From assembly GCF_042651785.1 (NCBI RefSeq), contig NZ_JBHSEC010000014.1, forward strand, positions 179,329 to 243,328: a stretch of DNA of 64,000 nt. Reading direction: 5' to 3'. The translations under genes were made by a program, and so were the position numbers. Under the pieces are notes generated by a model. It did no database searches and was not told the origin of the DNA. It saw only the letters and a program-made list of their open reading frames with translations. This DNA is from Chungangia koreensis. GTDB lineage: Bacteria > Bacillota > Bacilli > Bacillales_A > Planococcaceae. Of the stretch, positions 58,862 through 64,000 are shown piece after piece; within the stretch, counting starts at the first letter, position 1; every line of letters begins with the position of its first letter.

Positions 58862-59621
58862 TTTCTCCTCAAAGGAAGAAATATTAACTTGGATAAAAGA
58901 ATATCAAGAAAATCAGGATGACGAAGCCCAAACAAATTTAGTCCTCCATTACCAGCGACTGGTTGAATCGATTGCCCGTAAATATTCCAATGGCAAATCG
59001 TATCATGAGGACATTGTACAAGTGGGTATGCTCGGTTTGTTAGGTGCGATTAAGCGTTACGATCCACAATTCGGTCGTAGCTTTGAGGCGTTTGCAGTCC
59101 CTACCATTGTCGGGGAAATTAAACGTTTCCTCAGGGACAAAACATGGGCTGTTCATGTACCTCGCCGAATTAAGGAATTAGGACCGAAAATTAAATCGGC
59201 AGTAGAAGCGCTGACCACCGAGTTGCAACGTTCTCCACATGTCTATGAAATAGCAGACTATCTGGAAGTGGAAGAGGACGATGTACTTGAGGCAATGGAG
59301 ATGGGGAAAAGTTATCACGCCCTTTCCATGGATCATGCTCTTGAAGCTGATTTTGATGGTGGAACAGTTACGCTATTTGATATATTGGGTGAACAAGATG
59401 ATGGGTTTGAAAAAACGGATCAGCGGCTTATGGTCGAAAACGCTCTAAGTGTTTTATCCGAGCGGGAAAAACTGATCATCCAATACACGTATATGGAACA
59501 ACTTAGCCAAAAAGAGGCAGGGGAACGCTTGGGTATTTCTCAAATGCATGTTTCTCGTCTGCAGCGTAAAGCGATTAAAAAACTGCAGGAAGCTATTTTG
59601 GCGGCTGGTGGTGCTACATAA
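58839..59621 (+). CDS. sigB: RNA polymerase general stress sigma factor
   Basis: A 260-residue sigma-70 family factor of the SigB/F/G group. Region 2 reads YHEDIVQVGMLGLLGAIKRYD and GRSFEAFAVPTIVGEIKRFL; region 3 RRIKELGPKIKSAVE; region 4 ends with SQKEAGERLGISQMHVSRLQ. ATG 58839 follows AGGTGGA. The stop abuts rsbX. Confidence 0.96.
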   Translation: MSNQSPPNFSSKEEILTWIKEYQENQDDEAQTNLVLHYQRLVESIARKYSNGKSYHEDIVQVGMLGLLGAIKRYDPQFGRSFEAFAVPTIVGEIKRFLRDKTWAVHVPRRIKELGPKIKSAVEALTTELQRSPHVYEIADYLEVEEDDVLEAMEMGKSYHALSMDHALEADFDGGTVTLFDILGEQDDGFEKTDQRLMVENALSVLSEREKLIIQYTYMEQLSQKEAGERLGISQMHVSRLQRKAIKKLQEAILAAGGAT

Positions 59622-60221
59622 ATGGAAGTACTTCAACATGATAATATTGAAGCGTATGTGTATCAGGAAGCCAAGGGTGGAAACAAAGAATCGGGTGATA
59701 GTTATTTCACCTACATGAATGAGGATTACTTCCTCTTTGCAATCGCTGATGGATTAGGAAATGGTCCATTCGCAAAGCAATCCTCTGAAGTGATGCCGAA
59801 GATCTTAGCTGAACATCATCAGGAATCGATTGATCAGTTGCTTTATCGGTGCAACGAGCAAATGTTCCACAAACGTGGAGCGGCTGTAGCAATTGTCAAA
59901 GTGGATTTTGTGAATAAGACAATTTCCTATAGCTGTGTCGGCAATGTCCGATTCTATCTATTCAGTAAAAAGACAGATACTATGAAGTATCCGCTGCCGG
60001 TAATGGGCTATTTGTCCGGTCGTCCACAAAAACTGAAGACGCAATCGTATCAGTACGAAGAGGGAGATTTATTTCTTCTCCATTCCGATGGGTTAGTCAT
60101 GAAGAGCCCGAAAGCGTTTCTTAAGGACAATCCGAACTTATTAAGACTATCAGAAAAGCTTATTGATTCCATTAAACATGATGATGATGCTACGTTCATA
60201 GCAGGACGATTACTTCACTAA
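59622..60221 (+). CDS. rsbX: Feedback phosphatase RsbX
   Basis: A 199-residue PP2C/SpoIIE-type phosphatase that dephosphorylates RsbR and RsbS and resets the stressosome. Metal-site patterns are ESGDSYF, IADGLGNGP and HSDGLV. ATG directly follows the sigB stop without a gap. A terminator follows. Confidence 0.94.
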   Translation: MEVLQHDNIEAYVYQEAKGGNKESGDSYFTYMNEDYFLFAIADGLGNGPFAKQSSEVMPKILAEHHQESIDQLLYRCNEQMFHKRGAAVAIVKVDFVNKTISYSCVGNVRFYLFSKKTDTMKYPLPVMGYLSGRPQKLKTQSYQYEEGDLFLLHSDGLVMKSPKAFLKDNPNLLRLSEKLIDSIKHDDDATFIAGRLLH

Positions 60222-60251
60222 AAAACTGCTCCATTTGGGGCGGTTTTTTTG
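60222..60251 (+). terminator. Rho-independent terminator of the sigB operon
   Basis: AACTGCTCC pairs with GGGGCGGTT (two G-T pairs), followed by seven T. Confidence 0.85.
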
Positions 60252-60315
60252 TTGTGAAAAGGTGTTTGTTTCTGGATATGATAAAATGGAAGGTAATTGT
60301 GAAGGGGTGTTGGCC

Positions 60316-62484
60316 ATGGAAGCAAAAGAGATGCAAAAAAAAATAGCGAAAGATTTGAACGTACGACCTCAACAAGTTGATCAAGTTATTAAATTACTCG
60401 AAGATGGGAATACGGTCCCTTTTATAGCCCGGTACCGTAAGGAAGCAACCGGTTCTCTTGACGAGGTTCAAATAAAAGAAATCTCTGATCGGTTTGACTA
60501 TATGCAAAACCTCAATAACCGGAAGGATGAGGTACTTCGCATTATCGAAGAACAAGGAAAACTAACAGTTGACCTGAAAAATGAAATATTGGCAGCTGAA
60601 ATACTACAAAGAGTAGAGGATCTCTATCGTCCATACAAACAAAAAAGGCGTACGAAGGCTACAATTGCTAAAGAAAAAGGATTACTTCCTCTCGCTGAAA
60701 AACTCATAAAGTTCTTATCGGATTCTCCTGAAGACTATGCAAAAGATTTCTTGAATGAGGAACTGGGCGTAACGACAGTGGAAGATGCCTTGAGCGGAGC
60801 CAAAGATATACTTGCGGAACAGTTTGCTGATGATGCATCAATTCGAGATGAAATCCGTAATTTGACATGGAAAGCTGGAAAGGTCGTTTCAACTGTCAAA
60901 GATGAGGAATCAGATGAGAAAAAAGTATATGAGATGTATTACTTATACGAAGAGCCGTTGCAAAAAATTGTGCCGCATCGAATTTTAGCCTTAAATCGCG
61001 GAGAAAAGGATGGTATATTGCGTGTAGGAATTGATGCTCCGGTGGACCGGATTATGACGGTCATGCAAAACCGGATTCTACCACGTTCATCTTCACCGTC
61101 AAAGACTGTGGTAGCTGAAGCAATCGAGGATTCCTATAAGCGTTTGATCCAACCATCCATTGAACGTGAAATGCGAAACGAACTGACGGAGAAGGCAGAA
61201 GCCCAAGCCATTCATATATTTGCTGAGAACTTAAAGAACCTGCTTCTTCAGCCGCCGTTAAAAGGGAAAATGGTATTGGGCGTAGACCCGGCATTCAGAA
61301 CGGGATGCAAGCTGGCTGTAGTCGATGAAACAGGGAGACTGCATGAGGTAGATGCGATTTATCCGCATCCTCCGAAGCCAGATAAAGAGGGTTCTAAAAA
61401 GAGAGTGTTGGAAGTGTTGGCCAAATATCCGGTTTCAATAATTGCAATCGGCAATGGTACAGCTTCACGCGAAACAGAACAATTCATTGCCGAATGTTTG
61501 AAGGAAGTTGACAGGGAAGTTTCGTACGTCATTGTAAATGAGGCAGGAGCCAGTGTTTACTCCGCTTCCGAATTGGCTAGAGAAGAATTCCCTAAACTAC
61601 AAGTAGAACAAAGAAGTGCAGTCTCAATTGCCCGGCGTTTACAAGACCCGTTAGCGGAATTGGTCAAGATTGAGCCAAAAGCGGTAGGTGTCGGCCAATA
61701 TCAGCATGATGTCTCTCAGAAAAAGCTGTCTGAATCACTGAAGTTCATTGTCGAATCTGCAGTTAACTCGGTAGGTGTAAATGTAAATACTGCCTCTTCC
61801 TCATTACTTCAATACGTTTCGGGTTTGTCAAAAACAGTTGCTGAAAACATTGTGAATACAAGAAATGATTTAGGGCGCTTCACTTCAAGGAAGCAGTTAA
61901 AGAAAATTCCACGGCTTGGAGCTAAGACTTATGAGCAAGCCATCGGTTTTCTTCGGATTCAAGAGGCTGAACATCCGTTTGACGCAACTGACATACATCC
62001 GGAAAGCTATGAAGTAGCTGAGCGGTTGTTAAAGGAAGCCGGTTTGGATAAAAACTCAATCGGTAAAGTAGAAGCACAGGAATCATTGGACAAGATGAAT
62101 CTAAAAGAATTGTCTACGGCCTGGGAAGTAGGGGAAGTGACACTGCAAGATTTGGTCAACTCCTTGAAAAAACCAACCCGTGATCCGCGTGATGCCTTCC
62201 CTCAACCATTGCTTAAGAAGGAAGTACTCCAAATGGAAGATTTGGAAGCAGGAATGGAGTTGCAAGGCACCGTACGTAATGTGGTGGATTTCGGGGCGTT
62301 CGTTGATATTGGTGTAAAGCAGGATGGACTTGTTCATATTTCTAAATTGAAGCGGGGATTTGTTAAACACCCGCTTGACGTTGTATCGTTAGGAGATATC
62401 GTCACTGTATGGGTGGAAAAGGTAGATCAATCAAAAGGGAGAATTTCCCTTACGATGCTTCCGCCGGCAGAACAAGAATCATAA
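60316..62484 (+). CDS. tex: RNA-binding transcription accessory protein Tex
   Basis: A 722-residue nucleic-acid-binding protein (YdcI in B. subtilis). Order: N-terminal helical region with VPFIARYRKEATGSLDE, YqgF-type RNase-H fold (GVDPAFRTGCKLAVVD), helix-hairpin-helix region (IPRLGAKTYEQAIGFLRI) and C-terminal S1 domain (GTVRNVVDFGAFVDIGV). ATG 60316 lies seven bases after AAGGGGTG. The ydcFGH genes found here in B. subtilis are absent. Confidence 0.95.
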   Translation: MEAKEMQKKIAKDLNVRPQQVDQVIKLLEDGNTVPFIARYRKEATGSLDEVQIKEISDRFDYMQNLNNRKDEVLRIIEEQGKLTVDLKNEILAAEILQRVEDLYRPYKQKRRTKATIAKEKGLLPLAEKLIKFLSDSPEDYAKDFLNEELGVTTVEDALSGAKDILAEQFADDASIRDEIRNLTWKAGKVVSTVKDEESDEKKVYEMYYLYEEPLQKIVPHRILALNRGEKDGILRVGIDAPVDRIMTVMQNRILPRSSSPSKTVVAEAIEDSYKRLIQPSIEREMRNELTEKAEAQAIHIFAENLKNLLLQPPLKGKMVLGVDPAFRTGCKLAVVDETGRLHEVDAIYPHPPKPDKEGSKKRVLEVLAKYPVSIIAIGNGTASRETEQFIAECLKEVDREVSYVIVNEAGASVYSASELAREEFPKLQVEQRSAVSIARRLQDPLAELVKIEPKAVGVGQYQHDVSQKKLSESLKFIVESAVNSVGVNVNTASSSLLQYVSGLSKTVAENIVNTRNDLGRFTSRKQLKKIPRLGAKTYEQAIGFLRIQEAEHPFDATDIHPESYEVAERLLKEAGLDKNSIGKVEAQESLDKMNLKELSTAWEVGEVTLQDLVNSLKKPTRDPRDAFPQPLLKKEVLQMEDLEAGMELQGTVRNVVDFGAFVDIGVKQDGLVHISKLKRGFVKHPLDVVSLGDIVTVWVEKVDQSKGRISLTMLPPAEQES

Positions 62485-62490
62485 AATGAT

Positions 62491-62525
62491 CAATGCCTGC
62501 CCGGGTGCCGGGCAGGCATCTTTAA
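62491..62525 (+). terminator. Rho-independent terminator of tex
   Basis: ATGCCTGCCCGG pairs with CCGGGCAGGCAT, followed by CTTT. Confidence 0.88.
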
Positions 62526-62535
62526 AGGAGTAAGA

Positions 62536-63000
62536 ATGAACGATTTAAACTTGCAAAGGTTAGTGAGTGAAATTTCGGAGAGCCTATTCGGTAAACCGTT
62601 TAGACATAAAGCATACTTTAATCCGAAACTTCGTTCTACAGGCGGACGTTATCTGTTGGGTTCTCATAATATTGAGATCAACCCGAAAGCATATAAGAAG
62701 TATGGGTTAGAAGAATTAGAAGGAATCATAAAACATGAGCTTTGTCATTATCACTTACATATAGAAGGAAAAGGATACAAACATCGGGATGCTGACTTTC
62801 GAAAGCTATTAAAAGAAACGAATGCGCCGAGATTTTGTTCCGATCTGAGGGAGATACAAGGGAATCAAAGACCCTATAAAAATATGTATATTTGTACAGA
62901 GTGCGGTACAAAGTTCAAACGGAAAATTAGAATGGATGTCAAAAAGTATAGATGTGGAAGATGTAAAGGACGGATTGTACTTACTGAAACGCAGGCATGA
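62536..63000 (+). CDS. SprT family zinc metalloprotein YdcK
   Basis: A 154-residue SprT-like protein. The zinc site is HELCHYHLH at about 74-82; a C-terminal zinc ribbon has CTEC and CGRC pairs. The family resembles eukaryotic Spartan DNA-protein crosslink proteases, but activity in Bacillus is not established. AAAGGAG precedes ATG. The tRNA cluster follows, as in B. subtilis. Confidence 0.93.
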   Translation: MNDLNLQRLVSEISESLFGKPFRHKAYFNPKLRSTGGRYLLGSHNIEINPKAYKKYGLEELEGIIKHELCHYHLHIEGKGYKHRDADFRKLLKETNAPRFCSDLREIQGNQRPYKNMYICTECGTKFKRKIRMDVKKYRCGRCKGRIVLTETQA

Positions 63001-63087
63001 AAATGCTGCTATGTATAACTTTCAATTAGCGGTTCATAATAGATGCGGAGCTTATAAATTTCCATACGAAAAAAATGCAAAAAATAG

Positions 63088-63116
63088 TTGACGAATCTTG
63101 TCGCACTCTCTATAAT
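63088..63116 (+). promoter_or_regulatory. Strong promoter of the tRNA-rRNA operon
   Basis: TTGACG, a 17-base spacer and TATAAT, about 30 bases before tRNA-Asn. No other promoter is clear between tRNA-Gly and 16S. Confidence 0.9.
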
Positions 63117-63147
63117 AGAAAAAGTCGACAAGATATGTCGCTCTTAT

Positions 63148-63222
63148 TCCGAAGTAGCTCAGTGGTAGAGCAACCGGCTGTTAACCGGTTGGTCGCAGGT
63201 TCGAATCCTGCCTTCGGAGCCA
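63148..63222 (+). tRNA. tRNA-Asn (GTT)
   Basis: Cloverleaf of 75 bases with encoded CCA; anticodon loop CTGTTAA reads GTT; T loop GGTTCGAATCC is present. Confidence 0.97.
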
Positions 63223-63229
63223 TACATAA

Positions 63230-63301
63230 GGCCCCTTGGTCAAGCGGTTAAGACACCGCCCTTTCACGGCGGTAACACGGGTTCGAATCCCGTAGGGGTC
63301 A
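63230..63301 (+). tRNA. tRNA-Glu (TTC)
   Basis: Cloverleaf of 72 bases; acceptor GGCCCCT pairs with AGGGGTC; anticodon loop CTTTCAC. CCA is not encoded. Confidence 0.97.
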
Positions 63302-63311
63302 TTCTTCATAT

Positions 63312-63386
63312 TGGGGTATAGCCAAGCGGTAAGGCAACGGACTTTGACTCCGTCATGCGTTGGTTCGAATCCAGCTACCCCAGCCA
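63312..63386 (+). tRNA. tRNA-Gln (TTG)
   Basis: 75 bases with CCA; anticodon loop CTTTGAC; acceptor TGGGGTA pairs with TACCCCA. Confidence 0.97.
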
Positions 63387-63390
63387 TTGC

Positions 63391-63466
63391 GAGCCATTAG
63401 CTCAGTCGGTAGAGCATCTGACTTTTAATCAGAGGGTCGAAGGTTCGAGTCCTTCATGGCTCACCA
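63391..63466 (+). tRNA. tRNA-Lys (TTT)
   Basis: 76 bases with CCA; anticodon loop CTTTTAA; acceptor GAGCCAT pairs with ATGGCTC. Confidence 0.97.
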
Positions 63467-63487
63467 TTTTTATTTTAAAAATAGTGA

Positions 63488-63515
63488 TTGACATTCCTTG
63501 TTTTCGTAGTATAAT
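63488..63515 (+). promoter_or_regulatory. Internal promoter before tRNA-Leu
   Basis: TTGACA, a 16-base spacer and TATAAT, within the gap between tRNA-Lys and tRNA-Leu. It can drive the distal tRNA genes and the rRNA. Confidence 0.85.
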
Positions 63516-63533
63516 AAGTATTGTCGCTAAAAC

Positions 63534-63620
<87 letters not shown>

Positions 63621-63625
63621 ACAAG

Positions 63626-63702
<77 letters not shown>

Positions 63703-63720
63703 TAATTACTATTATAATAT

Positions 63721-63794
63721 GCGGGTGTAGTTTAGTGGTAAAACCCCAGCCTTCCAAGCTGGTGATGAGGGTTCGATTCCCTTCACCCGCTCCA
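63721..63794 (+). tRNA. tRNA-Gly (TCC)
   Basis: 74 bases with CCA; anticodon loop CTTCCAA; acceptor GCGGGTG pairs with CACCCGC. Confidence 0.97.
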
Positions 63795-63937
63795 CTATTT
63801 AAAACATGAACCTTGAAAACTGAACAGCAAAACGTCTAACAAACACTTGTTTTGATCCGACCTCCGTCGGACAAAACAGACAACAAATTTGGATATCATA
63901 ATGATGCCAGCAAAACTTATGAGCTTAACTCATACTC
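63795..63937 (+). other. 16S rRNA leader
   Basis: It contains CCTTGAAAACTGAACA, a conserved rRNA spacer motif in Bacillales, and the stem GTCCGAC/GTCGGAT-type hairpin at about 63855-63880. Sequences here normally pair with the 16S 3' flank for RNase III processing. Confidence 0.7.
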
Positions 63938-64000
63938 TTTATGGAGAGTTTGATCCTGGCTCAGGACGAACGCTGGCGGCGTGCCTAATACATGCAAGTC
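63938..64000 (+). rRNA. 16S ribosomal RNA, 5' end (partial)
   Basis: Begins TTTATGGAGAGTTTGATCCT and continues with the universal 27F region and GACGAACGCTGGCGGCGTGC. The gene runs off the right edge. Confidence 0.98.

Noticed and set aside
60222..60315. ydcF, ydcG or ydcH homologues between rsbX and tex
   Set aside because: The gap is only 94 bases and holds a terminator and the tex ribosome site; these genes are absent.

Overview
The window looks like chromosomal DNA of a low-GC Gram-positive bacterium of the order Bacillales, most likely a Planococcaceae member close to Sporosarcina. This rests on gene content and order: cshA-ydbS-ydbT-rhomboid-acpS-ydcC-alr-ndoAI-ndoA-rsbRSTUVW-sigB-rsbX-tex-ydcK-tRNA-rRNA follows the Bacillus subtilis order, with strong Shine-Dalgarno sites and frequent TTG and GTG starts. 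The genus is inference; no search could be run.

Region by region. 1-13 kb: a truncated membrane sensor, a YkvI-type membrane protein, a membrane metallopeptidase, acetyltransferases, an NsrR/flavohemoglobin nitric-oxide module whose regulator is fused in frame to the manganese pyrophosphatase ppaC, a FAD/Rieske oxidoreductase, a FrnE-type thiol oxidoreductase and a GGDEF-EAL protein. 13-23 kb: yceI and a YodB-like HxlR regulator, murB, a two-gene fluoride channel, a P1 peptidase, a universal stress protein beside a wrecked SulP transporter, the cadCA cadmium-resistance operon, a double acetyltransferase, and an IS3-family element inserted in a repeat array. 23-31 kb: mntR, cvfB, ypuA, several small membrane or stress genes, yidC, an MFS carrier and a D,D-carboxypeptidase. 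32-43 kb: an orphan OppB/OppC permease pair, cardiolipin synthase, tcyP, a TPR regulator with its divergent MFS pump, a NorA-like pump, a CBS protein, rodA and an SMR pump pair. 43-64 kb: cell-wall genes ddl, murF and alr, cshA, the bacteriocin-resistance-type ydbST pair, acpS, the EndoA toxin-antitoxin pair, the complete sigma-B stress-signalling operon, tex, ydcK, seven tRNA genes and the start of 16S rRNA.

How it works together. RsbR and RsbS form the stressosome core, RsbT leaves it to activate the RsbU phosphatase, RsbU dephosphorylates RsbV, and RsbV frees sigma-B from RsbW. A sigma-B-type promoter lies before rsbV, and three more matches lie before small uncharacterised genes at 22.9, 25.9 and 27.7 kb, a candidate local stress regulon. 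ECF-type promoter matches precede ydbS, rodA and a DUF4064 gene.

The least explained signal is a family of tandem 21-bp repeats that share a TTTMCWACY head. They occur at three intergenic loci, always just after a terminator and in the same orientation as the upstream gene. One array is split by the IS element, and removing the element with one TSD copy restores the repeat register exactly.
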